Position numbers and translations under genes: made by a program | NCBI RefSeq assembly: GCF_001245615.1 | Contig: NZ_CWKH01000003.1 | Location: 186,001-250,000, forward strand | Reading direction: 5' to 3' | Length of the DNA: 64,000 bases | Origin: Mycolicibacterium neworleansense | GTDB taxonomy: Bacteria > Actinomycetota > Actinomycetes > Mycobacteriales > Mycobacteriaceae | In this document: piece by piece, positions 29,383-37,188 of the stretch | Numbering within the stretch: position 1 is the stretch's first letter | Layout of the letters: each line of letters begins with the position of its first letter | The notes under the pieces: model-generated | Databases searched by the model: none | Told to the model about the DNA's origin: nothing | The model's input: only the letters and a program-made list of their open reading frames with translations

Positions 29383-30858
29383 ATGCAACTCGCTGCCCGG
29401 TCGTATCTGACCGCAGGTGTGGCACTCGTCGGTGCCGGCGCCATCGCAGTCAGCCCCCTGGCGCCGCCCATGCCCGATGTCCAGGTACCGGCGATCGACG
29501 CATCGTCCGCTGCAGTGAATCTGACCGCCGCCGCCAATCCCCTGCAACTGTGGGCCGACGTCATCGGTGCCACCGTCGAGAACCTGGGCGGCCTGGGCGA
29601 ACAGTTCTCGGCGGATCCCGCCCCGATCCTGCGCCAGATCATCGCCAACCAGTTGCACAGCGCGAATGTCCTCGGAGGGGCGACGCAGCGGCTCATCGAG
29701 GGCATGTCCGCCGCCCTCGATCCCGACAATTTTCTGAGTTTTCAGGCAGCCGTCAAGAGTGCCGTCGACCTGATCGCAGCCGGCGACCTCCAAATGGGCT
29801 TCGCCGGCCTGGTCACCAGCGGTCTCATGCTCGGACTGCCGCTGCTCGACTTCGTGGGGAATCAATGGGTTCCCGGTGCCTGGTCCGTGATCGCTCAACC
29901 GTTCGCGAACCTGGCCAACCTCGTCGAGAACCTTCCGGAGGGCGCACCGGCACTGCTGTTGAACGGAATCATCTCCCCGCTCACGGCAACCGCGGCGGCC
30001 AGTGGATACGTCCTGGAGAACCTGGCCGCCGCCACCACCGCCGGCGACGTGACCGAATTCGTTGGCACGTTGGTGAATTCGCCCGCGACCATCACTGGCG
30101 CGTTGCTGAACGGATTCGAGATCGACAACGGCGCAGGCTTGCCACCGACCTTCATGGCCGGCCTGCTGACCCCCGAGAACGGTTTCGTCCCAGGCGGAGC
30201 CGTCTCGACAGTGCTGAGTGTGATCTCCCAGATCGCCGACTCGCTGGCCACTCCCGGCGTAGACCGGGACAACCTCTTCGGCACTCCACCCAGCCTGACG
30301 GGGACCTCCGCTACCGCAGAGGCGGTCGCGGTGAGCTCCGCGCTCGCTCCGACGGCCAAGACCGTGACGCTGGATGTCGCGCAGACCGTCGCGCGGACCG
30401 AAGTCATCACCGCACCGGCTGCCGCTGCGTCGGACACCGCACCGGCCGTCGACATCGACGAGGCGTCCCCCGAGGGTGGCGACGCCGGCGCGGCGACGCC
30501 GTCCAAGGTGCCCACCAAGGTTTCGGTGAAGGCTTCGCCCAAGGCGCCGGCCAAGGCAGTCAGTCCCGCCAAGTCCGTTCGGGATCAGGTGAAATCGGCC
30601 GTCTCGAAGGTGACCGGCGGCCTGAAGAAGGACAAGGCCGGCCCCGCGAAGGCCGGCCCCGAGAAGAAAGCGGACTCGTCCTCCGGCTCCGCGAAGGACA
30701 GCGAGTACCCCCGCCACTCAGTCCGGCAGGCCCCCTCCACACCTCGGTGGAGGGGGCCTCCCACATTCTTGGGAAAGTCTCAGCCTGCGCTCAGGCGGAC
30801 CCCTTCCCGACGGTCGCGCGACGCGGCTTCGGCAAAATTGGCTGATTCCGACATTTGA
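29383..30858 (+). CDS. Island paralog 2, stop codon lost, reads through its terminator
   Basis: A 491-residue frame; the family part is residues 1-441. The first codons are nearly identical to paralog 1 (AARSYLTAGVALVGAGAIAV). The landmarks are DPAPILRQIIANQL and AGDVTEFVGTLVNSPATIT, then the Lys-rich tail (RDQVKSAVSKVTGGLKKDK) and SSSGSAKDSE. At the point where siblings end, the codon is TAC (30706-30708) instead of a stop. Translation would run 50 more codons through the terminator hairpin, giving an Arg/Pro-rich extension (YPRHSVRQAPSTPRW) unlike the family. A TAG-to-TAC change is the simplest explanation. Whether it is a sequencing error or real is not decidable here. Confidence 0.75.
   Translation: MQLAARSYLTAGVALVGAGAIAVSPLAPPMPDVQVPAIDASSAAVNLTAAANPLQLWADVIGATVENLGGLGEQFSADPAPILRQIIANQLHSANVLGGATQRLIEGMSAALDPDNFLSFQAAVKSAVDLIAAGDLQMGFAGLVTSGLMLGLPLLDFVGNQWVPGAWSVIAQPFANLANLVENLPEGAPALLLNGIISPLTATAAASGYVLENLAAATTAGDVTEFVGTLVNSPATITGALLNGFEIDNGAGLPPTFMAGLLTPENGFVPGGAVSTVLSVISQIADSLATPGVDRDNLFGTPPSLTGTSATAEAVAVSSALAPTAKTVTLDVAQTVARTEVITAPAAAASDTAPAVDIDEASPEGGDAGAATPSKVPTKVSVKASPKAPAKAVSPAKSVRDQVKSAVSKVTGGLKKDKAGPAKAGPEKKADSSSGSAKDSEYPRHSVRQAPSTPRWRGPPTFLGKSQPALRRTPSRRSRDAASAKLADSDI
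30728..30759 (+). terminator. Hairpin lying inside the extended frame of paralog 2
   Basis: A perfect 13-bp stem, AGGCCCCCTCCAC (30728-30740), with its complement at 30747-30759 and a 6-base loop. Its position 20 bases after the expected stop matches the terminators of the sibling genes, which supports the view that the ancestral gene ended at 30706-30708. Confidence 0.75.
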
Positions 30859-31289
30859 TTGCCAGAACAACATGTGGGCAAACCTCTCCTGGCGCGGCTG
30901 CCCGCGCGGTCGGCACCACAATTCGAGGCGGCGCCGACTCCACCCCGGGGTCATCGCACAGCGCCGCACGACGCACCACCCAGCGCAATCGTCGAGTGGG
31001 TCAGCCCCGCATTTTCACTGGCATTTCCGCTCCGGGTCCGTGTCGGCAGCTAAGCGAAATCACTCCACGGCCCGTGCGTGCGGCGACTCTGGCGGGCCAT
31101 CGTCACTGCCGCCACCATGACTTATTCGTCATGCTAATGACCAGTGATTTACAGCTAGTTCATGTTCCTCACGACCCAATTAACCGTCGATTCGACATTG
31201 GATTCAACTCTTCAAAAACGCAAATTTGTAAAGTTACTCTCAGGTAGCTTCAGCCTCGTCGGGGGATTGCATCGATCAGAGGAGAAGCA
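30859..31289 (+). other. 431-base intergenic region before paralog 3
   Basis: No gene was recognised. The first half has normal base composition; from about 31110 it becomes AT-rich. It includes a short inverted pair CATGAC/GTCATG (31116-31121, 31128-31133) and the box shared with paralog 1 (31232-31251). It probably holds the promoter and leader of the next gene. Confidence 0.5.
31232..31251 (+). promoter_or_regulatory. Upstream box shared with the gene at 27962
   Basis: Partner of the element at 27905-27924: 15 of 20 positions agree, and it ends 39 bases before the start codon of paralog 3. It contains GTTACT and GGTAGCTTC. The function is inferred only from conservation and spacing. Confidence 0.35.
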
Positions 31290-32498
31290 ATGCAAGTCGC
31301 AGCCCGTCCCTATCTCACCGCCGGCGTCGCGTTCCTCGGGGCCGGCGCCATCGCGATAAGCCCGGTCGCGCCGCCGATGCCCGACATCACCGTTCCGGCC
31401 ATTGCCTCAGCCCATGTCGAGCTTTCTGCAGCAACCAGCGCCTTCGAGGCCTACGTCGCCCTCATCACCAACACCGTCACCAACCTGCAAACCACCATTG
31501 CCGCCGAACTCGACAATCCGGTACCCATCCTGCGGCAGGTGATCGCCAACCAGATCAGCACCGCCACGAATCTCGGGGAAGGCCTGCAGGGCGCCGCCGA
31601 GGGCCTCGCCAACATCCTCGACCCGGCCAATCCCTTCGGGATTCCGGCTCAGCTGCAGCAGGCCCTCACAGACCTGCTCGCCGGAAACATCACCGGCGCG
31701 GTGAACAATGCCTGGGGTGCGTTGCTGAGCCCCGTGCTGAACGCCGGACTTCCGCTGTTGGAGCCGATCACCGCCGCAATCCGGCAGCCGATCCAGAACC
31801 TGCTCAACGTCGTGGACACCCAACTCGCCGTCGTGCTGCCGCTCCTGGGGGCGCTCAACGTCGGCTATGTGACGGTCACTACCGCAGCACAGGTCGGCCA
31901 GGACATCGTCGACTCGATCAGGGCCGGTGATCCGCTCGGTGTAGCCAACGCCATGCTCGGCGGACCTGCCGTGATCACCGATGCATTCCTCAACGGTGGC
32001 GACCTCGGCGGCGGCGTCTTCGGTCAGAGCCTGGGCCTGCTCTCCACGCTGCGGCAAGCCCGCGAAATGATCGCTGCCGCAATCACTCCGCCCGCACCCG
32101 AGGAGGCACGCTCGGCTGCGGACGCGACGCTGGCCGCGGCGAAGGTGGTGACGCTGGACGTCAGCCCGAAGGTGGCGACCTCGACTCCGGTTGAAGCAGC
32201 ACCTGTCGAAGCGGCACCGGCCGCCGAAGCACCGACGACGGAAACGGCGGAGGCACCGGCCGGTGCCGCCACCCCGGTGGTCAAGGACAGCCTGAAAGCC
32301 GAGCCCGGCAAAACCCTGTCGACCAAACGATCCACCTCGGCCAAACAGGTCCGCGAGGGCGTTCAGGGCGCCGTCAAGAACGTCACCGACGGAATCAAGA
32401 AAGCCGCAGAGGGACTGAGCGGCAAGAGCGCCAAGGCCGGCAAGGACGCCAAGTCCGGCGGGGAGTCAGCATCGTCAGGCTCGAGCAACGCAGCCTGA
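31290..32498 (+). CDS. Island paralog 3: secreted Ala-rich, Lys-tailed protein (GjpA-like)
   Basis: A 402-residue family member. The N-terminus is AARPYLTAGVAFLGAGAIAI with SPVAPPMPDI. The landmarks are NPVPILRQVIANQI, AGNITGAVNNAWG and RAGDPLGVANAMLGGPAVIT, then LRQAREMIAAAI before the Ala/Glu/Thr linker. The tail has repeated Lys-rich helices (REGVQGAVKNVTDGIKKAAE, then GKSAKAGKDAKSGG) and ends SSGSSNAA. GGAGAAG precedes the ATG. A terminator hairpin follows and is shared with lpqW on the other strand. Confidence 0.8.
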   Translation: MQVAARPYLTAGVAFLGAGAIAISPVAPPMPDITVPAIASAHVELSAATSAFEAYVALITNTVTNLQTTIAAELDNPVPILRQVIANQISTATNLGEGLQGAAEGLANILDPANPFGIPAQLQQALTDLLAGNITGAVNNAWGALLSPVLNAGLPLLEPITAAIRQPIQNLLNVVDTQLAVVLPLLGALNVGYVTVTTAAQVGQDIVDSIRAGDPLGVANAMLGGPAVITDAFLNGGDLGGGVFGQSLGLLSTLRQAREMIAAAITPPAPEEARSAADATLAAAKVVTLDVSPKVATSTPVEAAPVEAAPAAEAPTTETAEAPAGAATPVVKDSLKAEPGKTLSTKRSTSAKQVREGVQGAVKNVTDGIKKAAEGLSGKSAKAGKDAKSGGESASSGSSNAA

Positions 32499-32511
32499 TT
32501 CACCATCAAAG

Positions 32512-32543
32512 CAGTGGGCCTCCTCGGATGAGGGGGCCCACTG
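32512..32543. terminator. Bidirectional hairpin between paralog 3 and lpqW
   Basis: The stem is CAGTGGGCC plus an inner TCCTC (32512-32525) pairing with 32530-32543, about 14 bp with one G-T pair and a GGAT loop, followed by TGTTTGTG. The two flanking genes converge on it, so it can serve both. Confidence 0.8.
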
Positions 32544-32551
32544 TTTGTGTT

Positions 32552-34420
32552 CTACCGGGCCTTTGCCCAGTTGCCCGCATCGCCGACGATGCCGACGGGC
32601 ACGGCCCCGGTCAGGCTGACGTTCTGCACGCTGGGCCCGGCCGCGACGATCGTGGTGTCCTGCAGGATCGGAAGAACGGTCGACATGTTCCACAACCGTG
32701 GCTCGACGGCCTGGATGACCTCGGCGATGTTCTGCGAACCATCCAGTGCCGCATCAATTCTCGGCTGGATGCTGTGGTCGCAGATGCCGGTGATATTGCT
32801 GGGCGCCTGCACCAGCTCACCCGAGTCCGGCGCCGGAATCGGCTGAGTCGGTGTCGGTGTGGTGGTCGGCGCGGGCGCAGCACTGGTCGTCGGCTTCGGT
32901 GACGACGACGGCGCGACACCGGGCACCGAGGTCGAGACGGCGGTCGCTTCCAGTGCGCGGCAGCCGTAGCGCGAGGCCAGGCTGGTGGCCAGGTCCCCCC
33001 CGGCCTGATGCCAGCCGACAACGGCGTCGACCCGGTTGTTGGTCAGCGCATCGCCATAGAGCGCAACCGGATCCAGGGCCAGCACCGAAGCATCGATGCC
33101 GACATTGCGGAGCTGGTCGGCCGCGGTATTGGCCACGGCGACCGAGGTCGGATCGTTGGACGCCACACCGAGCACCAACGCCAACGGGGCACCGTCCTTG
33201 GTGATCCGCTGCCTGCCGTTGTTCGGCGCCGGCGGCTCACCGGGCTCGGGGGGCTCGGCCACCGGTTCGATCTGATATCCCGCGCCGCGCAACAGGTCCA
33301 GCGCGGCTTCCCGCGACATTGCCGGCGGCGCGGTCGGTACATAGCCGGGATCCGACGGGGAGCGCACCTGCGCCTGCGCCAGCGTCACGGTGTTGTCGTC
33401 GCCCGCACCCACCGACGCCAGCAGGTCGACGTCGATCAGGCCCAGGATCGCCTTGCGCACCTGGGCCTCCGCCAACGTGGGCTGCCCGCCGCGCAGGGTC
33501 AACTGCATCACCCGCGGCGTGACGATGCGGGCCGTGCGGACATCCGGGATGGCACTCAACTGCGCGAAAGTGGCTGCGCCACCATGCACCTGGGCGACCT
33601 GGGTGTCACCGTTGCGGATGGAGTCGGCCAGCGCTGCCGGCGCGCCACCCCGGCGGAACAGCACCAGGTCGGGCTTGGCCGGCTGACTCCAATACCGGTC
33701 GTTGCGGGCGAGCAGGATCTCGTCACGTTGCGGGTCGATGCTCTCCACCCGGAACTGTCCGCCGGTGACCGGCATCGCGCGGGCCAGGCCGGCACCGAAA
33801 CCGCCGGGAATGTCTTTGACGATGTGGGCCGGCAGGATGTCGTTGAACAGCTCCCGCCATGCCGGATAGGGCTGGGAGAAGGTCACCACTGCCTGCTTGC
33901 CGCCCTCCACCGATTGCACACCGGTGATCAGGTCGTAGCCGGCCGGGTCGACAACGCCTGGCTGACTGACCATTTGGCGCCACAGGTACCAGTAGTCGTC
34001 GGCGGCGATGGGAGCGTTGTCGGTCCATTGCGCTTCCGGCCGGATCTTGTAGGTGACCGTGAACGGGCTCTGGTTGGTCACCTCGGCCGATTCGAGCAGC
34101 GTCGGGTCGAGCTCCCAGCGTGACCCCGTCGGAGACTTGGGGTCGGGCACCGGGCGGAACGAACTCGGCAGCACCATCGAAGCAACTGCCGCATTCACCG
34201 GAGACTGGTCCGACAGGAGGTGCGGGTTGAACCCCGGGCCGATCGAGTCGATGGCCATGATGATCTGCGTCGCCTTCATCGGAGGCGGCGGCGTGGTCTC
34301 CGTGGTCTCGGTGCTCTGCGGGGCCGGCGGTGGGCTGACCGTGCAGCCGCTGAACAGAAGCGCCGGCACCGAAACGAACGCGCCGATCGTCAGGCGGGCG
34401 CGGCGGAGGGGTGTCGGCAC
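32552..34420 (-). CDS. lpqW: Lipoprotein LpqW, PIM/LAM branch-point regulator
   Basis: A 622-residue lipoprotein related to family 5 extracellular solute-binding proteins. The signal peptide ends in the lipobox LLFSGC with lipidated C26, then a Pro/Thr-rich linker and an SBP_bac_5 body ([60 protein letters not shown]). A Pro/Ala/Thr-rich insertion is seen around residues 500-540. LpqW acts with PimE at the AcPIM4 branch point to favour lipoarabinomannan synthesis; pimE is also in this window. It matches Rv1166 and here lies inside the paralog island on the opposite strand. Confidence 0.93.
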   Translation of the reverse strand: MPTPLRRARLTIGAFVSVPALLFSGCTVSPPPAPQSTETTETTPPPPMKATQIIMAIDSIGPGFNPHLLSDQSPVNAAVASMVLPSSFRPVPDPKSPTGSRWELDPTLLESAEVTNQSPFTVTYKIRPEAQWTDNAPIAADDYWYLWRQMVSQPGVVDPAGYDLITGVQSVEGGKQAVVTFSQPYPAWRELFNDILPAHIVKDIPGGFGAGLARAMPVTGGQFRVESIDPQRDEILLARNDRYWSQPAKPDLVLFRRGGAPAALADSIRNGDTQVAQVHGGAATFAQLSAIPDVRTARIVTPRVMQLTLRGGQPTLAEAQVRKAILGLIDVDLLASVGAGDDNTVTLAQAQVRSPSDPGYVPTAPPAMSREAALDLLRGAGYQIEPVAEPPEPGEPPAPNNGRQRITKDGAPLALVLGVASNDPTSVAVANTAADQLRNVGIDASVLALDPVALYGDALTNNRVDAVVGWHQAGGDLATSLASRYGCRALEATAVSTSVPGVAPSSSPKPTTSAAPAPTTTPTPTQPIPAPDSGELVQAPSNITGICDHSIQPRIDAALDGSQNIAEVIQAVEPRLWNMSTVLPILQDTTIVAAGPSVQNVSLTGAVPVGIVGDAGNWAKAR

Positions 34421-34702
34421 GCCACTCAGCGTATCGACCCTTCCGGGCTGCCACAGCCGCGCACCGGCACTGCGCCGCCAGCTATCAGATCCGGTTCGAT
34501 GTATCCAAGTCTTTCAAGGTGCAATAAATCGGCGCTGCCCAGCTGTTTAGGCGTTGAGCTGCACAGATTCCGCCCCGAAATCAGGCCGCTGACAGCGAAC
34601 TTGGCCGCGTTACCCGCTTTTTGCATCCATCTCAGAGCATTCTCATATACCGTCTGCCGTCAGCCGGAGTGACCGGCATCACACTCAAGGAAGGAGTCAC
34701 CG

Positions 34703-35866
34703 TTGGCACAAGCACTGCGGCCCTACGTAACGGCCGGCATCGCGATCGCGGGCGCCGGCGTCATCGCCGTCACCCCGGTATCAACTCCCCCACCGCAGCC
34801 TTCGGTCCAATATTCGTCCGTCCACCTCTCGGGGTCTGTCCAGAGCCTCGACAGTCAGCTCACCGCCGAGGCGGCGGCCAATGCCATACCGCCAGAGCTG
34901 ACCCCGGCCGAGGCCTACCAGTACTTCGCGATGTTGACCGCGGCCTACGTGATGGACGCCATCGCGCCGATCGTCAGCAATCCGACACCGATCCTCAGCC
35001 AGATCCTGGCCAATCAGTTCTGGTACGCGAATATCCTCACCATGGGCACCGTGACCGGGGCGACGAACCTGCTGTGGACCTTGGAGCAGGTGCCCGAGTA
35101 TCTGAGCACGGCAGCCGCGCAACTGATGGCCGGCGATCCCGCCGCAGCGATCACGACGCTGTGGAACAACGTGGTGGTGGGTTCTGTGATGGCCGTTGGC
35201 TTGCCACTCGTACCGGCCCTCCAGATCCCGGTGGCGATCAGTCAGAATATCGCCAATGTCGTTGCCGCCACCCCAATGATGGTCATGGGCCTCGGTTTTG
35301 ACGCTCTTGCGACAGCCAACAGCACCGTCGGAGCGGTGACCGCATCCATCCGAAGCATCGTCGATTCGGCGAGCTCCGGCGACCCGACCGCAGTGCTGAA
35401 CGCGGTGCTCACCGCGCCGGCCAAGATCGCGAGCGGATTCCTCATCGGCGGCTACCCGGAGGGAAACACCGGCCTGATCAACGGCGTCATCAAGCACCTG
35501 GTGCTGGCACGCGAGACCATCGCCGAAGCCCTCGGTGCGCCGCCCCGAGAGATTCCCGAAGGCGCGACTGCTTCCGCAAAGGCACCCGCCCGCATCGCCA
35601 GTATCGCGGACGAAACCACAACGGAAACAGCAGCTTCCGATGGAGCGGAGAAGCCGGCCGCGCCGGAACCGGAGGCGAAGCCAACGCTCGTCCGTACCAG
35701 TGCGAAGGCGGTGCCGGGAAAGGTCGGGTTGACCGGCAAGCACCGCAGCGAGGCACCCAAGCTCGCCAAGTCGATCAGCGATCACATTTCTACGGCCGTC
35801 AAGAAAGCGTTCACCAAGCCCGACAAGAAGGATTCGGGTTCAGGTAGCACCAGCCCCGCGGAGTAG
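34703..35866 (+). CDS. Island paralog 4: secreted Ala-rich, Lys-tailed protein (GjpA-like)
   Basis: A 387-residue family member divergent from lpqW. It starts with TTG after AAGGAG; the N-terminus is AQALRPYVTAGIAIAGAGVI with AVTPVSTPPPQP. The landmarks are NPTPILSQILANQF, AGDPAAAITTLWNN and SSGDPTAVLNAVLTAPAKIA, with HLVLARETIAEALG before the linker. The tail is shorter and differs (SISDHISTAVKKAFTKPDKK) and ends SGSTSPAE. It differs from paralogs 1-3 more than they differ among themselves. Confidence 0.8.
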   Translation: MAQALRPYVTAGIAIAGAGVIAVTPVSTPPPQPSVQYSSVHLSGSVQSLDSQLTAEAAANAIPPELTPAEAYQYFAMLTAAYVMDAIAPIVSNPTPILSQILANQFWYANILTMGTVTGATNLLWTLEQVPEYLSTAAAQLMAGDPAAAITTLWNNVVVGSVMAVGLPLVPALQIPVAISQNIANVVAATPMMVMGLGFDALATANSTVGAVTASIRSIVDSASSGDPTAVLNAVLTAPAKIASGFLIGGYPEGNTGLINGVIKHLVLARETIAEALGAPPREIPEGATASAKAPARIASIADETTTETAASDGAEKPAAPEPEAKPTLVRTSAKAVPGKVGLTGKHRSEAPKLAKSISDHISTAVKKAFTKPDKKDSGSGSTSPAE

Positions 35867-35983
35867 CCGCCCGTTCCCGCCGTGGATCAACAATTCGAAG
35901 GTTGCCCACAAGAATCTGAATGTTATTTTCTGGCATTCCTTGTACGTTCGCGCCGGTCGGACAATGAATGCAAGGAGAACACA

Positions 35984-37051
35984 GTGCACCTAGCCCTACG
36001 ACCCTATGCCGCTGCCGGGGTGGCGCTGGCCACCGCCGGCGTCATCGCGGCTACCCCGGCAATCCTGCCCCCAACCGAAATCCAAACCCGCGCAGTCCAG
36101 ATGGTGGCGCTGGACAACCCGATCGAAGTCTTCACCCCGGTCTTCGATCAGGCCAGCGCTTTGGTCCAGCTCATGATCGCGAACGAGACCGCCAATCCCG
36201 CACCACTTCTGAACGCGATCATCGCGCGGGCCAGCGCGGACGGCCAAACGCTCGGAGAGATCGGCAACGGCTTGGCTGCCGCAGCGACAGCGGTGGCAAC
36301 CAATCTGCCCCCGGCACTTGCCAATGCTGTCGAGCGTTACGCGGCGGGCGATCTCGTCGGCGGGTACGACGCCGTCGTCCCTGCGTTCATCGGCCCGTTC
36401 CTCGGATTGTTCAACCAGGTCGTGAAACTGCAGAACATGCTCACCGCCGACGCCGGGGTGATGCAGGCGCTGGTCCGCCCGCTCATCTACCAGGTGGCGT
36501 GGAGTTTCGTGACGGTCCCGGCGCTCTCGTTCGCGGGATTCGCCCGTACCACCCTGGGGGCCATCCAGACTGTCGGCACGGCAATCGCCAGCGGCAATCC
36601 CGAGGCCGCCGCCAATGCCGTTCAGCATGGCCTGGCGGACATCGCCTCGGTGATGGTGGGCACCGCCAAAACGGTCTATACGTCCGTCCAGTCCGCGCGC
36701 ACCCGTCTTGCCGCGCCGTTCCGACCCGGCCTGCCCACCACCACGGCAGCCGTCGAGACCGCAACGACGCCGGCGCTGACCGCGGCGCCGGAAGAATCAA
36801 CGCCGCAGGCCGACGAAACTGCTTCTGCTGCAAAGGAACAGACAGCACCTGTGGCCGTCAGGACCAAAGCAGCTCCGGCGGTCAAGGCACCTCGTGCCAA
36901 CGTACGCATCAACAACAGCGCGCGTGAATCGGCCAAGAACCTCAGCGCCGGAATCAAGAAGGCCGCCGACGGGATCAAGAAAGCCGCCCAAGGCCTGAGT
37001 GGCAAGAAGGCCGAGAAGCCCAGCTCTGATTCAGGGAGCGCCGCCGAGTAA
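35984..37051 (+). CDS. Island paralog 5: secreted Ala-rich, Lys-tailed protein (GjpA-like)
   Basis: A 355-residue family member. The GTG start at 35984 follows AAGGAGA and gives the family N-terminus (HLALRPYAAAGVALATAGVI with AATPAI); an upstream in-frame ATG is not used. The landmarks are NPAPLLNAIIARAS, AAGDLVGGYDAVVPAF and ASGNPEAAANAVQHGLADIA. The third block reads VQHG as in paralog 1. The tail has IKKAADGIKKAAQGLSGKKA and ends DSGSAAE, closest to paralog 3. It lies 117 bases after paralog 4 with no clear terminator between, so the two may share a transcript. Confidence 0.8.
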   Translation: MHLALRPYAAAGVALATAGVIAATPAILPPTEIQTRAVQMVALDNPIEVFTPVFDQASALVQLMIANETANPAPLLNAIIARASADGQTLGEIGNGLAAAATAVATNLPPALANAVERYAAGDLVGGYDAVVPAFIGPFLGLFNQVVKLQNMLTADAGVMQALVRPLIYQVAWSFVTVPALSFAGFARTTLGAIQTVGTAIASGNPEAAANAVQHGLADIASVMVGTAKTVYTSVQSARTRLAAPFRPGLPTTTAAVETATTPALTAAPEESTPQADETASAAKEQTAPVAVRTKAAPAVKAPRANVRINNSARESAKNLSAGIKKAADGIKKAAQGLSGKKAEKPSSDSGSAAE

Positions 37052-37062
37052 CCCGCAGACCC

Positions 37063-37105
37063 CAGTAGGCCTCCTCATCCGACTGAGAGGGGGCCTACTG
37101 CTTTT
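37063..37105. terminator. Hairpin terminator after island paralog 5
   Basis: CAGTAGGCC (37063-37071) pairs with GGCCTACTG (37092-37100), with further partial pairing inside (CCTC with GAGG), and is followed by CTTTT. It resembles the hairpin after paralog 3 (CAGTGGGCC). The typA gene converges from the other side. Confidence 0.75.
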
Positions 37106-37188
37106 CAGCGGCATCGACACTGCGTTGAGGGCGCTGATCACTCGCACTTTTGCGCCCTGGACGCAGAGTCAGCGCCCACGCCCAGAAG

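Noticed and set aside
28528..30717. A 729-codon minus-strand frame covering paralogs 1 and 2
   Set aside because: It spans two real genes and their terminator, has no domain and has the composition of an antisense shadow.
31116..31133. CATGAC/GTCATG inverted pair as a regulator site
   Set aside because: Only 6-base arms in an AT-rich region and not repeated upstream of the siblings; too weak to call.
27962..37051. Assignment of the paralog island to the PE or PPE family
   Set aside because: None of the proteins has the Pro-Glu or Pro-Pro-Glu N-terminal domain, nor a YxxxD/E-type secretion signal in that context; they have ordinary signal-peptide-like N-termini.
23364..37051. Histone-like (Hup/Lsr2-type) interpretation of the Lys-rich tails
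   Set aside because: The tails are attached to exported proteins with signal-type N-termini, so a chromosomal role is unlikely.
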